Shown piece after piece: positions 8,909 to 18,753 of a DNA stretch of 64,000 bases. Positions within the stretch are counted from its first letter, which is position 1; every line of letters begins with the position of its first letter. Where the stretch lies: assembly GCA_900105225.1 (NCBI GenBank), contig LT629764.1:1479501-1543500 (forward strand), given 5' to 3'. Below the pieces are notes generated by a model, which was not told the DNA's origin, ran no database searches, and saw only the letters and a list, made by a program, of their open reading frames with translations. This DNA comes from Paenibacillaceae bacterium GAS479 (GTDB taxonomy: Bacteria > Bacillota > Bacilli > Paenibacillales > Paenibacillaceae). The position numbers and the translations under genes are program-made.

Positions 8909-9714
8909 TCCGGGACCTGAAAGGTATGGCTTCTATGTACAAACTGCTTATCCGTTTCAGCTTCAGCAGCAGAATGCAGTACCGCTTTAATTTCTGGTTT
9001 GGCTCGATAATTGCAGCTCTCATAGCATTCGTTGAATTTGCTCTATTGGCCGTCATTTTGAGCCGTTTCGGCACGATTCAGGGCTGGAGTGTTCAGGAAT
9101 CCGCCTATTTGTATTCCATTCTGATCCTTTCCAAAGCGATTTACCGAACCTTTGCTTCCGATGTCCATCATCTTGAAAAGTATTTGCTAAGCGGTGATCT
9201 GGATGGGCTGCTGCTGCGGCCGCTTCCAGTGCTGCTTGTGCTGATGACCCAGAACGTGTCCGTTCGTTTCGGTGAAACCTTACTCGGCCTAGGTATGCTG
9301 GCTTACAGCCTGAGCAGCCTTGCAGCGGATGACCAAATCCAGCTGTGGGTCGCGATTCCGCTCAGCGTGTTGATTACCTTTAACGGCGGGTTGCTGCTGT
9401 TTGGCATTGGACTTGCCACCGCCGCAACCGGTTTCTGGCTGACTAGAATCGATATGCTGCAAAATTTAACGGAAGACGCGGCCCATACTGCAATTCGCTA
9501 TCCGCTCTCCATCTATCCCGGTTGGTTGAAGGGCATTATGACTTCCATACTTCCGGTTGCTTTTGTTAATTATATGCCCGCTCTTTACATAGTGCGCGGC
9601 GAGGCCGGGCCATGGATGCTTGCACTTAGCGCGGCGGCCTCGCTTGCTGTGCTTGGTGCTGGCGCGTTTTTATGGAAATGGGGAATAAGCCGCTATCAGA
9701 GTACAGGAAGCTGA
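8905..9714 (+). CDS. ABC-2 type exporter permease, second subunit
   Basis: This 269-residue protein has six membrane helices and the family segments YLYSILILSKAIYRTF and LLSGDLDGLLLRPLPVLL. The latter (GxLDxxLlRPl) is diagnostic of this ABC-2 subgroup. The ATG at 8905 overlaps the preceding stop and has GGAGGT nine bases upstream. It probably pairs with the 8132 permease and the 9751 ATPase in one complex. Confidence 0.85.
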   Translation: MIRDLKGMASMYKLLIRFSFSSRMQYRFNFWFGSIIAALIAFVEFALLAVILSRFGTIQGWSVQESAYLYSILILSKAIYRTFASDVHHLEKYLLSGDLDGLLLRPLPVLLVLMTQNVSVRFGETLLGLGMLAYSLSSLAADDQIQLWVAIPLSVLITFNGGLLLFGIGLATAATGFWLTRIDMLQNLTEDAAHTAIRYPLSIYPGWLKGIMTSILPVAFVNYMPALYIVRGEAGPWMLALSAAASLAVLGAGAFLWKWGISRYQSTGS

Positions 9715-9750
9715 CGAGCCAGCAGCAATGCTTAAGGAGGAATGAAAGGC

Positions 9751-10764
9751 ATGATTGAAGCAAGTCATCTAAGCAAATCGTTCCGGCTGCGAGCCGGAAA
9801 AAAAGACTCTGGAAGTGCTATTCGCAATCTGCTCCTACCACGGAGCATTGTTAAGGAAGCTGTACGCGACGTCAGCTTTAAAATTAAGCAAGGAGAGTTT
9901 ACCGGCTTCATCGGGCCTAACGGTGCAGGCAAATCTACGACGATCAAGATGTTGTCCGGCATTTTGCATCCGACCTCAGGAGAAGTCCGGCTGAGCGGCA
10001 TCAATCCTCATCGAAAGCGCAGAGAAGCTGCCCGCTCACTCGGTGTGTTGTTTGGCCAGCGGACGCAGCTGTGGTGGGATTTGCCGCTAAAGGATTCGTT
10101 CGAGGTGCTCGGAGCGATGTACAGCATGGAAGAAACGCGAAGAAAACGCCGGGTTCAGGAGCTTGACAACTTGCTGCGATTGGGTGAATTCATGGATACG
10201 CCTGTTCGAAAGCTCTCGCTGGGACAGCGGATGCGCGGCGATCTCGCTGCGGCACTGCTGCATGAACCTTCTATTCTCATCCTGGATGAACCGACGATTG
10301 GGCTGGATGCCTCCGCCAAACGGGACATCCGCTCTCTTTTGCGCAGCGTCAATGAAGAACTCGGTACTACGATTCTGCTAACGACGCATGACATGGATGA
10401 TATCGAGCAGCTATGCAGTCGGGTGCTGGTTATAACGGAAGGCACGCTTCATTATGATGGTTCATTAGATGGGCTGCGCTCTCGGATCGGGATGCCTGCC
10501 CAAATTGAAGCGACTTTCCGTACATTGGAGCAAGCGAACGCAGCGTGGGCGCATTTGCAGGGCGCTGGTGCAGCTAGCTTTGGAGGCAAACAGTTGCAGG
10601 AGCGTACAATCATCGTTGAATGCAGCCTGGAACAGCGGAGTTTTATGAATATACTGCGTGAGCTGGAGACTTTCGGAGAGCTGGAGGACGCAAGAATGCG
10701 TGAAGCTGCCTTCGAGGAAGCGGTGCACCGGCTATATCCAGATGCGCGTCCAGCAAAGGATTAA
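9751..10764 (+). CDS. ABC exporter ATP-binding protein
   Basis: This ATPase drives the two-permease exporter upstream. Motifs in order are Walker A GPNGAGKST, the Q-loop region FGQRTQLWWDLPLKDSF typical of the COG4586 subgroup, the signature LSLGQRMRGDLAAAL, Walker B SILILDEPTIGLD and the switch His in TTHDMDD. A C-terminal domain of about 90 residues follows. I chose the ATG at 9751, ten bases from AGGAGG; the ATG at 9742 is too close to it. A hairpin with a T-run follows the stop. Confidence 0.9.
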   Translation: MIEASHLSKSFRLRAGKKDSGSAIRNLLLPRSIVKEAVRDVSFKIKQGEFTGFIGPNGAGKSTTIKMLSGILHPTSGEVRLSGINPHRKRREAARSLGVLFGQRTQLWWDLPLKDSFEVLGAMYSMEETRRKRRVQELDNLLRLGEFMDTPVRKLSLGQRMRGDLAAALLHEPSILILDEPTIGLDASAKRDIRSLLRSVNEELGTTILLTTHDMDDIEQLCSRVLVITEGTLHYDGSLDGLRSRIGMPAQIEATFRTLEQANAAWAHLQGAGAASFGGKQLQERTIIVECSLEQRSFMNILRELETFGELEDARMREAAFEEAVHRLYPDARPAKD

Positions 10765-10792
10765 ACGAGTATGAAGGGAATCTTAAACAAGG

Positions 10793-10815
10793 ATGAGAGC
10801 ATTCTCATTTTTTTC
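10793..10815 (+). terminator. Terminator after the ABC exporter operon
   Basis: ATGAGA pairs with TCTCAT around a GCAT loop and is followed by TTTTTT. The stem is short and AT-rich, so its strength is uncertain. Confidence 0.5.
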
Positions 10816-10988
10816 TCACAAATAGGTAAAAAGGCATGATAACGCTGGTTCAATAGTCTCAGAGGAAAGGGCTGGAAGTTTCGGAGTGTGGTATCTTGGT
10901 TGTACCGGTTAATCAACAGCTTGAACAAAGCTGGAGCCAATATACATCTGCACTCCAAAACTTCCACAAGAAGAGAGGAATTTACATC

Positions 10989-11495
10989 ATGAACTTCACC
11001 CTTAGAAAAAATTCTCTTACTAATAAAATTGCCGCTGCAACTATTGCCCTTTCCATCGCCGTGACAGGAGTGGCCGTACTTCCGGCTTCCCAATCATTCG
11101 GTACAACAGAAGTTCACGCCGCATCTGCTACATCTAAAGCGAACACAGCGATCTCTGCAGCCCGGGCACAGCTTGGCAAACCATATAAATTCGGAGCGTC
11201 TACGAGTACAACAAGAATGTTCGACTGCTCAAGCCTGATGAAATATGCCTTCAATAAAGTTGGAATCAACTTGCCGCGTACTTCCAAAGCCCAATCCAAA
11301 GTTGGCAAGTATGTATCCAAAAGTAACTTGAAGCCTGGTGATTTGGTCTTCTTCTACTCCCCAATCTCGCATGTCGGCTTATACATCGGCGGCGGCAAGG
11401 TCGTTCACACTTACGGCGATCCGGGCGTAACGATCGATACGATCAACTCCGGCTGGTGGAGCAAAAACTACACGACGGCACGCCGCGTACTGTAG
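10989..11495 (+). CDS. Secreted NlpC/P60 peptidoglycan endopeptidase
   Basis: This 168-residue enzyme has a signal peptide ending near EVHAAS and one NlpC/P60 domain. Catalytic Cys lies in FDCSSLMKYAF, the His in ISHVGLYIGGGK and the third polar residue in VHTYG. It would cleave peptide stems of peptidoglycan outside the cell, as LytF/CwlO-type endopeptidases do. No LysM or SH3 wall-binding module is present, which is typical of the small single-domain forms. I chose the ATG at 10989, preceded by GAGAGGAA, because it gives a proper signal peptide. It forms a useful comparison with the protein at 45275, where these residues are lost. Confidence 0.9.
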   Translation: MNFTLRKNSLTNKIAAATIALSIAVTGVAVLPASQSFGTTEVHAASATSKANTAISAARAQLGKPYKFGASTSTTRMFDCSSLMKYAFNKVGINLPRTSKAQSKVGKYVSKSNLKPGDLVFFYSPISHVGLYIGGGKVVHTYGDPGVTIDTINSGWWSKNYTTARRVL

Positions 11496-11609
11496 TCGGT
11501 TTCTTGCTTCACTTCGTGATCAATGGGGGCTTTTTTAACAACCTCTTTAAAGGACAAGCTTTATTTATAGAAACACTTAATGGGTATTTGCGATACTCTG
11601 GAGCCTGTT

Positions 11610-11633
11610 AGCCTTCCTTCGGGAAGGCTTTTT
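11610..11633 (+). terminator. Terminator after the NlpC/P60 gene
   Basis: A perfect 8-bp stem, AGCCTTCC with GGAAGGCT, closed by a TTCG tetraloop and followed by TTTT, is a textbook intrinsic terminator. Confidence 0.85.
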
Positions 11634-11698
11634 GCTGTTTACTATTCAACGGGAGTTCCAGCAGCTTGGTTGCAGGGAATGGATGGTAGACAAGGAGT

Positions 11699-12487
11699 CT
11701 AAAGGCCATTCAAGGGCAACCAATCCAGCACTCGCTTGATTTGCTCGTCCCAGTAGCTCCAATTATGGTCTCCTGGACCATACTCCACAGTTAGACTTAG
11801 CCCAAGCTTAACCGCATGTGTGTGGAAAGCCAAATTGTCCGGATACAAAAAATCTTCCGTCCCACAGCTTTGAAAAAACTGTGGCTGATCTTCTGGCGGC
11901 AGCAGAGCGACCTGCTCCGCAAGATGAAATAAATCATCAAGTCCGCCAGCCGCCTCCTCGCGTTTACCGAAAATCGACTCAATTTCCCAAGGCTGCATAA
12001 TATCCTGTCTTTCATAAATGCTGCCAATATCGAGCGCTCCTGATAGGCTGGCCACAGCTGCAAAACGATCCGGCTTCCTCAGACCAAGCTTGAAAGAACC
12101 GTAACCACCCATCGACAATCCTGCCGCGAAATTCTGCTCACGCTGCTCGGACAAAGGAAACAACGAGCTTGCAATATCCGGCAACTCCTCGCTGATGAAT
12201 GTCCAGTACTTTCCTCCAATCTTCATATCGGTATAAAAGCCGCGATGCACGGTAGGCATAACAACTGCAATTCCATAGTCGGCTGCATAACGCTCAATCG
12301 AGGTACGCCGCAGCCAGATGGAGTGATCATCCGACAGGCCATGCAGCAAATACAGCACAGGGAATTTACCGGTGAAAGCTCTGCCCTCCATACCGATCTG
12401 ACGACGGGTCTGTTGAGGAAGAATAACATTCATGGAGCAGGAAAGTCCGAGCACGTCGGAGAAAAAGCTGCACTGTGCAAGCGCCAT
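11699..12487 (-). CDS. Esterase D/S-formylglutathione hydrolase-like esterase
   Basis: This is an alpha/beta-hydrolase of about 262 residues. The nucleophile Ser lies in GLSMGGYG, the acid Asp in [10 protein letters not shown] and the His in GDHNWSYWD. The segments [13 protein letters not shown] and [14 protein letters not shown] match tributyrin esterases and esterase D proteins, which hydrolyse short-chain acyl esters in the cytoplasm. I prefer the ATG at 12487, which has AAAGGA eight bases upstream; the ATG at 12496 directly abuts that site. It stands alone and is oriented against the NlpC/P60 gene. Confidence 0.85.
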   Translation of the reverse strand: MALAQCSFFSDVLGLSCSMNVILPQQTRRQIGMEGRAFTGKFPVLYLLHGLSDDHSIWLRRTSIERYAADYGIAVVMPTVHRGFYTDMKIGGKYWTFISEELPDIASSLFPLSEQREQNFAAGLSMGGYGSFKLGLRKPDRFAAVASLSGALDIGSIYERQDIMQPWEIESIFGKREEAAGGLDDLFHLAEQVALLPPEDQPQFFQSCGTEDFLYPDNLAFHTHAVKLGLSLTVEYGPGDHNWSYWDEQIKRVLDWLPLNGL

Positions 12488-12576
12488 TTTTAACATCCTT
12501 TCAGGGGAAATTCAGAGAATTTACTTTCAATAAGTGAGCCCGAGTAAATCTGCACACGGATGGATCCGTGGGAATC

Positions 12577-12850
12577 TTAGCTCACAAACAACTCCCAGGC
12601 CTGTCTGAGAATCAGCAGTGAGCTGATCGTAATAAATAACGGCCGAATATACTTCGCACCTATATAGAATGAAAGCGGCCGTAACAAGCAGCAGGATGCT
12701 TGACGGCTGAAGGCTGCTCTTTATCCTTCCTCCAGCTGCGCTTGAACACAGTATACAGGGTGATCAGAATGAGCAAAATGACAACGAGCGGCGGAACCAA
12801 TCCGAATTCGGAATCTGTTTTGAATAGTTGAGTCTTGTCAGAACTTGCTC
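12577..12850 (-). pseudogene. Membrane-protein remnant, frameshifted
   Basis: Two hydrophobic segments can be read here in different minus-strand frames: a helix PPLVVILLILITLYTVF (about 12750-12800) and a C-terminal segment containing KYIRPLFITISSLLILR that ends at a stop at 12577. No single frame joins them. The last segment has the flavour of a TauE/SafE-type transporter C-terminus, but this is only an impression. Confidence 0.3.
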
Positions 12851-12888
12851 GCTTACTACTGCTGGCAATGCGCGAATTTGAATGAACT

Positions 12889-13094
12889 TCAATCGGATTT
12901 CTTCTTCCTCCAATTATAAGGCGAATCGGGCTGAGCAGGATTATCCTAATTTTTGTCGATGGCCCATTTTCCTTCGAGCAACTTCGCCCGAATCTTTTTT
13001 CTTTACAATAACGAGCAACTGTGTTTGGATGGAGATTCCACTTTTCTGCTGCTTCCGTTTTTCCCACAATACGTTCCAATAGATCCCAGTTCAC
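12889..13094 (-). pseudogene. Small HTH DNA-binding protein gene, frameshifted
   Basis: A GTG start at 13094 has AAGGAG eight bases upstream. The product opens with a helix-turn-helix-like segment, GKTEAAEKWNLHPNTVARYC. In the run AAAGAAAAAAG the frame changes. The expected continuation, KIRAKLLEGKWAIDKN, is found in another frame and is followed by an in-frame TAG and then DNPAQPDS up to the stop at 12889. There are thus at least two lesions, a homopolymer frameshift and a nonsense codon. The family name is not known to me; the intact form would be about 65 residues. Confidence 0.5.
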
Positions 13095-13832
13095 TCAAAC
13101 GACTCCTTACGGCCATAACTAAAGCGACCGAGGAAACAAGTGGCCCAATGACTGCGATGATAAATGTAGCTTAGTTAATATGGTGTAAATGCTTATTTAG
13201 CACCTGGGGCTGCTGTGCTAACTGAGTGAGCAGAGAAGCGCTACACAGCGAAAAGCCCTAGCTTATGGGATTCGAGCTAGGGGCTTATTTCGTATGACAT
13301 TTTGCTCTCGACCGCTCTGGACTCCATTAAACGAATGCTAGATTTTAAGAGCTGGAAGAACGACAAACCGAATTTATGCTAACACAACACTGATTCAGTT
13401 GTAAACCCGGGAGAAGCGGCGGACCTGTCCGGACCCAACATATGAGGGCGCTCGAAGGTCACCTACTGAGCTATTCGTATTCTTTATTTCACCCCTCCGC
13501 ACCCCTCCGCATCTCCTGGCCTCGTTTATAGATGCAGCACCTTTTTCATGTAGTTGGCCAGCCGAACGCTTTTGCCCGAACGCGCAATATCTCGCATCAA
13601 AACAACTTATCCCCGTATCCACGGCAGAGATAACGGTAATGGGCTCTTTGCGTATCGGGTATTACGGAGCGAGCGCTTCACTTCCAATAAGTACTGGGAA
13701 ACCTCGACCTGTAAGACAAATGGAGGGTGTTATCAAATGAGTGACACTTGGAAAAAAACATGATGCGCTACAATAGAAGCAGCCGATTTTTAAATGGCCT
13801 CGTTTCTTAGGCGGGCACTATTTATCCTTGTA
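13095..13832. other. Gene-poor stretch with decayed fragments
   Basis: No convincing gene is present. At 13255-13284 GCCCTAGCT pairs with AGCTAGGGGC and is followed by TTATTT, a likely old terminator. At 13738 an ATG behind GGAGGG opens MSDTWKK and stops at once. Removing one A from the run of seven A's would give MSDTWKKHDALQ before the next stop, so this may be a frameshifted gene start. The rest looks like non-coding debris. Confidence 0.4.
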
Positions 13833-14666
13833 TTACCATGAAAGATCCGTAGATCCCGTGTTATTACTACCTGTATTAGGGGTAATTGAGACTGAAGCAG
13901 GGCCCCATGTAAATCCAACTGAATAACCAAAAGCACTACTGTTAGCTTCACTATATAGAACGACAACTCTATTTATTGCATCAGAATCTTGTTTTCTCAT
14001 TCTTAATTTTACGGTTCCTTTATGAAACACAGAGTCAATTTTTGGACCAGTGAATTGCCAGCCTGCGCCATAGAGGCTGTATTCTCCAGGGTTACCATTA
14101 TTACAAGCAGAAGAATTAGGAGCAGACCAAGTTGCTCCGCTATAATCAGCTTTCCATTGGTTAGCACATGCATACTGGCCTGATTGGATTTCCCAACCGT
14201 CAGGAACGGCAATTGCAATATGATCTTTATCGACCCCTGTATTTCCACCCATTCCGGTATAATCAATCCAATTATATTCTGCGTATATGTCTTTGTATGA
14301 AACGCCACCTGAAGTCACATTGAATTGATATAGAGTCAATTTCAGATCCGATGAGGAAATATAAGCTTTTGCTGACATCATTCCATCAGGTTCCACTACT
14401 TTAGTAAGTTTATTTGTTTGTGGATCAACACTGAAAAAATTAGTATTTTTAGCGCCATAATTTACTTCACCATCTGAAGAATTATTATAAATGAATTCTT
14501 TAGTATCCAAATCCATAGATTCCAAAATCTCTTGAGGAGTCCCTGCATTCAAAAGGAATTTATTCAATTCCTTTTCAGACATATGATTACTCTTAGCAGA
14601 TGCCGTTCCGGAAACCGTAGTCATAATCAATGCCAAAAACAACATGGAAAGTAATAATCTTTTCAT
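13833..14666 (-). CDS. Secreted protein of unknown function, AT-rich
   Basis: The 277-residue product has a clear signal peptide (LLLSMLFLALIMTTVSGTASA). The mature part has no family I recognise. It is rich in Asn, Ser and Tyr, contains two Cys residues (ACANQWK and SSACNNG) that could form a disulphide, and looks beta-rich. It ends with a Ser/Thr/Asn tail GSNNTGSTDLSW. The gene is clearly more AT-rich than its neighbours and sits next to IS remnants, which suggests horizontal acquisition. No operon partner is present on the same strand. Confidence 0.65.
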   Translation of the reverse strand: MKRLLLSMLFLALIMTTVSGTASAKSNHMSEKELNKFLLNAGTPQEILESMDLDTKEFIYNNSSDGEVNYGAKNTNFFSVDPQTNKLTKVVEPDGMMSAKAYISSSDLKLTLYQFNVTSGGVSYKDIYAEYNWIDYTGMGGNTGVDKDHIAIAVPDGWEIQSGQYACANQWKADYSGATWSAPNSSACNNGNPGEYSLYGAGWQFTGPKIDSVFHKGTVKLRMRKQDSDAINRVVVLYSEANSSAFGYSVGFTWGPASVSITPNTGSNNTGSTDLSW

Positions 14667-14888
14667 TCGATTCTCTCCCTTTGAGTTTTTTTTTGCACCT
14701 GAAGAGGCATAACGACCAGTTAGTAAGAAGCTTATTTAAAATCTTAGTTTATAGATAAATCCCCCCTTTTTTAGAGTATACTAGTATGAAGGGTCAATAA
14801 CATTGCATAAACCCTTGATTCTCTATATGTTAAAATTGTTGTTAGCGGTTTTCGGGGAATCCAAAATTCAAGTAGGAGGGGAAGATAT

Positions 14889-15215
14889 ATGTTCTACAAG
14901 AAATCCATCTTTGCTTACGTTATACTTGTAATAGGTTTAATATTAATCTTCAATGGGTGCAATAAAAATGACAATGTTAATGCAACATCATATATTAAGG
15001 TGATAGACAAAAAAAATGATGGTAATGAATACTGGATTACTGTGGTTAATTCGTATGAATCTAACCCGCAATCAATCGAATTAAAAACATCTCGAAACAC
15101 TTGGAATTTAATAAAAGTTAATGAAATATATTTTGCATTATACAAATATTCAAAGAAACCCAACAGATTAGGCTCACTAATATCTATAAATTATCCTCAT
15201 GAAAATGATAATTAG
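14889..15215 (+). CDS. Small AT-rich lipoprotein of unknown function
   Basis: This 108-residue protein starts at an ATG with AGGAGGGG six bases upstream. It has a short charged N-terminus, a hydrophobic segment and a lipobox FNGC (Cys at residue 20). The mature domain of about 88 residues (SYIKVIDKKNDGNEYWITVV) looks beta-rich and matches nothing I know. It is divergent from the secreted protein at 13833, and both share the unusual AT-rich composition. Confidence 0.6.
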   Translation: MFYKKSIFAYVILVIGLILIFNGCNKNDNVNATSYIKVIDKKNDGNEYWITVVNSYESNPQSIELKTSRNTWNLIKVNEIYFALYKYSKKPNRLGSLISINYPHENDN

Positions 15216-15252
15216 TTATGTTTATTAGCTATTACTTAGGTAGCTCGTTGAG

Positions 15253-16110
15253 ATGGTTTTTAACTTAATGGCCATCGAGGAGCAGCAGGCCGCTCGAATC
15301 GATCACTTAGAGCAACGTGTCCACGAACTGGAGCGGCAGTTGGGCCAAAACAGCAGTAAGCCTCCTTCTAGCGACGGTCTGCGCAAACCGAAGAATTTAC
15401 GCCAAGCCGGTGTGAAAAAGGGAACGCCGACAGGACACCGTGGTCATACCCTCCGCTTCAGCGCGAATCCCGATAAAATTGTCGTATCTCTTGAAGCCTG
15501 CTCCCGCATTCGAACCGCGCTGTTCAACAAACCGCTGGTTCATGCCGACGAGACGGGTGTTCGCGTCATAGGAAAACTGTGCTGGCTGCAAGTCGTGTCC
15601 GATCCGGGATGGACGAGGCTGAAGCCCAGCAATGAAAACGAGCTGGACCAACTGCCCTTTTATCTCGGCATCGTCGTTCATGATGCCTGGCAGTTGGCGA
15701 AGGATTTCCGCCAGCGTAAGGAGGTCATTTCGCCGGATGTTATCGAGGCCATCGGGGCGCACTACGATGCGATTCTCGAAGACGGTCAGGCGAAATGGGC
15801 GCAAGCTCCAGCCGAGAAGTCTGGTGCCCGGGGCCGAAGAGCAAAGCCGCTAACTTGGGCGAACGGTTGGCGAAGCATAGACCGGCGATTCTCCGGTTTC
15901 TTTGGGATGCCCAGGTTCCGTTTGACAACAATCAGGCGGAAAGAGACTTGCGCATGGTAAAGGTCAAGCAGAAGGTTTCTGGAAGTGTTAAAACGACGGA
16001 AGATGCCAAGCAATTCGCTCGAATACGAAGTGTGATTTCGACGAGTTGGAGTTGCTCCCTTCTCTTGTCTCGGCGCTACCGGGGCAGCTTAGACTTCGTT
16101 AGTACTAAGT
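15253..16110 (+). pseudogene. IS66-family transposase remnant
   Basis: The N-terminal coiled-coil and linker are intact: EQRVHELERQLGQNSSKPPSSDG is a signature of IS66 TnpC. The DDE core follows in pieces, with HADETGVRV (first Asp) and GIVVHDAW (second Asp). After about 15830 the frame changes and the last catalytic Glu appears in FDNNQAERDLRMVKVKQKVSG. Large internal deletions remove the zinc-binding region and much of the core (about 280 codons instead of about 500). No orfA or orfB genes are next to it. It is a dead remnant. Confidence 0.8.
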
Positions 16111-16350
16111 AGTAACGATAATTAATAAAATGAAAATAGGAATAGCGGGCCACGGAGCTTCATCCACCTACATAAAATATCCATGTACTTTTCAGAGATG
16201 GTATTAGCTTTGCTTCGCTGGGTACAACATTCGGGTTAGCACCCACAAAAAGCAGTAAAAGCTAAGAGATATCAGGCATATAAATCCCCTTTATTTAGTA
16301 TTTTTTCATATCTCTTCCTGGTTCTACTCTACTCTAGCATTTATTTTCCA

Positions 16351-16883
16351 CTAATCCAACAGATTCGACAAAAGAAGTGATAATTCGATTTTTAATTTAA
16401 AAATATCGAAAACGATGTATAGCAGGCAGTAGGCAATGAGCGCCATCCAGACCTGGTTTTGCACGGCTCGTTCGCTGGTGCCTTAAAACCGTTTGATTCG
16501 TAGATGCTGCTTCATCCACTTGAAGAACGTTTCGATCGACCAGCGGCTCCGGTACATATCCGAAATCTCGTCGCACGTCAGATCGAAGCGGTTGGTCACT
16601 AGGATGAGCAGATTTCCTTCCGAATCCGCCGTTTAAATCATACGGTACTGCCGCCTAGCCCACTTGAACGCCGATCCGATCCGTACCGCGTTCATCCATC
16701 GTCACGCTGCTTTCATTCGGGATGAGGAAGGATTCTAGTGGTTCAATGACAGCGTTGTTTTTCAGCCGGGTGACAAAGTGGATGCCACGCTCCGTGGAAT
16801 CATCAAACGCCTTGTCATCCACATAGCCGCGATCGAATAGATACGTGGCGCCTTCCTCGTCGATAAGGGCTTCCATCTGTGTA
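16351..16883 (-). pseudogene. IS4-family transposase remnant (3' part)
   Basis: Reading leftward, the fragments YLFDRGYVDDKAFDD and GIHFVTRLKNNAVIE are followed, after a stop and frame change, by LVTNRFDLTCDEISDMYRSRW and SIETFFKWMKQHLRIK. These are the YREK-region motifs of IS4-family transposases. A second stop occurs after RIKRF, and the reading ends at 16351. The upstream codons NDRTQMEA continue seamlessly on the far side of the inserted IS1634 element at 18737-18750. The 5' half of the transposase gene is missing. Confidence 0.7.
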
Positions 16884-16991
16884 CCCGGCTTTCCGCATGA
16901 ATAAAATGGAAAACTTGAATTAATGACAGAGGATTTCTCCCCGTTTTCCTCGAACGTATACCGAAATAGACAGAAGAACGGGGAATTTCGT

Positions 16992-18656
16992 ATGCAATTT
17001 GAAGATATGGTATCCATCTCAGCAGGACCGAGCCAACTCATTTCGGCGCTTTGCGATGAAATCGGATTGGAAGACATCATCAACGGGGCGGTATCGTGGG
17101 AGCCTTCATACTGGAAGGTATCTCCAGGTACTCACATCAAAGCGCTTGTGATTAACATCCTCTGTTCGCGCATGCCCTTATATCGGATCGCGGAATTCTA
17201 TGAGACGCAAGACACGGAGCAACTCTTCGGAAAGGGATACGTCGCAGCTTCCTTCAACGACGATGCTCTAGGCCGTACACTTGATCGTCTCTTTGAGGCC
17301 CAAAGCTGGAAGGTGTACTCCGAGCTTTCGCTTACCGTTTTACGCACCTTAGAATTGCCGCTGGATCTGCTTCATGCGGATACGACTTCCTTTTCCCTGC
17401 AAGGGGACTACGCGGATCAGAATGATCTGCGGATTACGTATGGCTACAACAAGGACAATCGTCATCGGTCTGGGCGTCACGCCGCAACGTCTGTCGGTGA
17501 TGGCCAAGGTGGAGAACGGCAATCTGGACGACAAAACCTGGAACCATACGTTCATTAAGCGAGCCCGGACGATGCTGACGCAGGAAGAGTGGGACGGACT
17601 AACCTACGTGGCCGACAGTGCGCTGGCAACGCAAGAGAATCTGCTGCTTATGAGACAAGAAGGACTCGCCTTCATCACGAGACTGCCCGATTCGTTTAGC
17701 CTGAGTGCGGAGTTGAAGGAAGAAGCCATGTGGCAAGAAGAGTGGCACCAGGTAGAGCCGAATTCCCCAGAGGGCCACCGTTCCGTTTACCTTGTACAAT
17801 CCTTTGACCACGAGCTGTATGGGCAGGCGCTGCGTTTTGTCGTGGTCCATTCCAGCCAACTCGAAGCCAAGCAGCGCGAGACGCTCCAGCGTCAGATGAG
17901 CAAAGAAAGAGAAAAAATCGATCAGGCGCTGCGGAGCTTAGCTGCGGAACGCTTTGCTTGTGAGCATGATGCTCAGCAGCGCATAGCGGCATTTGGCAAC
18001 CAGCAAAAATGGAAATGGTATGCCATCGATTTAAAGGCCGAATCGGAAACCTATCCCTTGCCGCGTATTAAACGCGGGCGTCCGAAAGCAGATGAGCGGC
18101 CAGCCATGGCTGTACAATGGCGTCTGCATGAGCAAAGCTTCGTTATGAGGAAGAAGCTTTGCTCATGCAGGCGCAAAAGCAAGGGTTATTTGTGCTGGTC
18201 ACGAACCATCCGAAAAGCGAAGGGTGGAACAGCACGCGGGTGCTGCAAACCTACAAAGGAAAGGCTGCAGCGGAGATGCGCTTTCGCCTGCTCAAAGATC
18301 CGGTCATGCTGAATGCCATCTATCTCAAGCAACAACCCAAGCGTGTGGAGGCACTCGGTGTTGTCTTTGTTATGGCCTTGCTGATCTACGGTTTGTTAGA
18401 GTGGCGCGTACGAGAAAATCTCAAGCAAGAGAAGGAGCCGCTCATCCTCCCCGACAAACGCAAAAGCTTTGAGCCCACAGGTGAGATGCTACTTGCTTTA
18501 TTGAAGTCTATTCAAGTCATTCATGTCACGATGGGCGGAACTCGCATACGCGGTCTTTCTGCACATGTCGATGACCAGGTGAAACGGATTATCCGTTTAG
18601 CAGGCCATAATATCTCGATTTATACCGACTCCGCGGTTATCTCAAGCGACGTTTAA
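16992..18656 (+). pseudogene. IS1634-family transposase, two frameshifts
   Basis: The ATG at 16992 is followed by a DUF4277-type N-terminus (SQLISALCDEIGLEDIING) and the catalytic core HADTTSFSLQGDY. The frame changes near 17455, apparently by loss of a few codons after YGYNKDN, and continues with IVIGLGVTPQRLSVMAKV and the second catalytic region TYVADSALAT. A second frame change near 18140 leads to ALLMQAQKQGLFVLVTNHP, YKGKAAAEMRFRLLKDP and the C-terminus at 18656. It cannot make an active enzyme without frame repair. Confidence 0.85.
18124..18170. repeat. 18-bp perfect inverted repeat at the second transposase frameshift
   Basis: CTGCATGAGCAAAGCTTC at 18124-18141 is the exact reverse complement of 18153-18170, with an 11-base loop. 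It lies where the transposase reading frame changes, so it may be the scar of a hairpin-templated mutation. Confidence 0.8.
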
Positions 18657-18753
18657 CGATTCGGTTCCATACCTACCTGTTTCTGTTTAGAATTGAAATT
18701 CATTTTTGTGAAATTATTTCATGCGGAATGCCGGGTGTACGGTCGTTTTTCTG

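Larger units (their letters stand above)
16884..18736 (+). mobile_element. IS1634-family insertion sequence, inserted in the IS4 remnant
   Basis: The ends are imperfect inverted repeats. The left end reads CCCGGCTTTCCGCATGAAT and the right end, on the minus strand, CCCGGCATTCCGCATGAAA. TGTA is present directly outside both ends, which fits a 4-base target duplication. Joining the flanks with one TGTA restores the reading NDRTQMEA of the surrounding IS4 gene. The element is about 1.85 kb, normal for the family, and carries one inactivated transposase gene. Confidence 0.8.
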
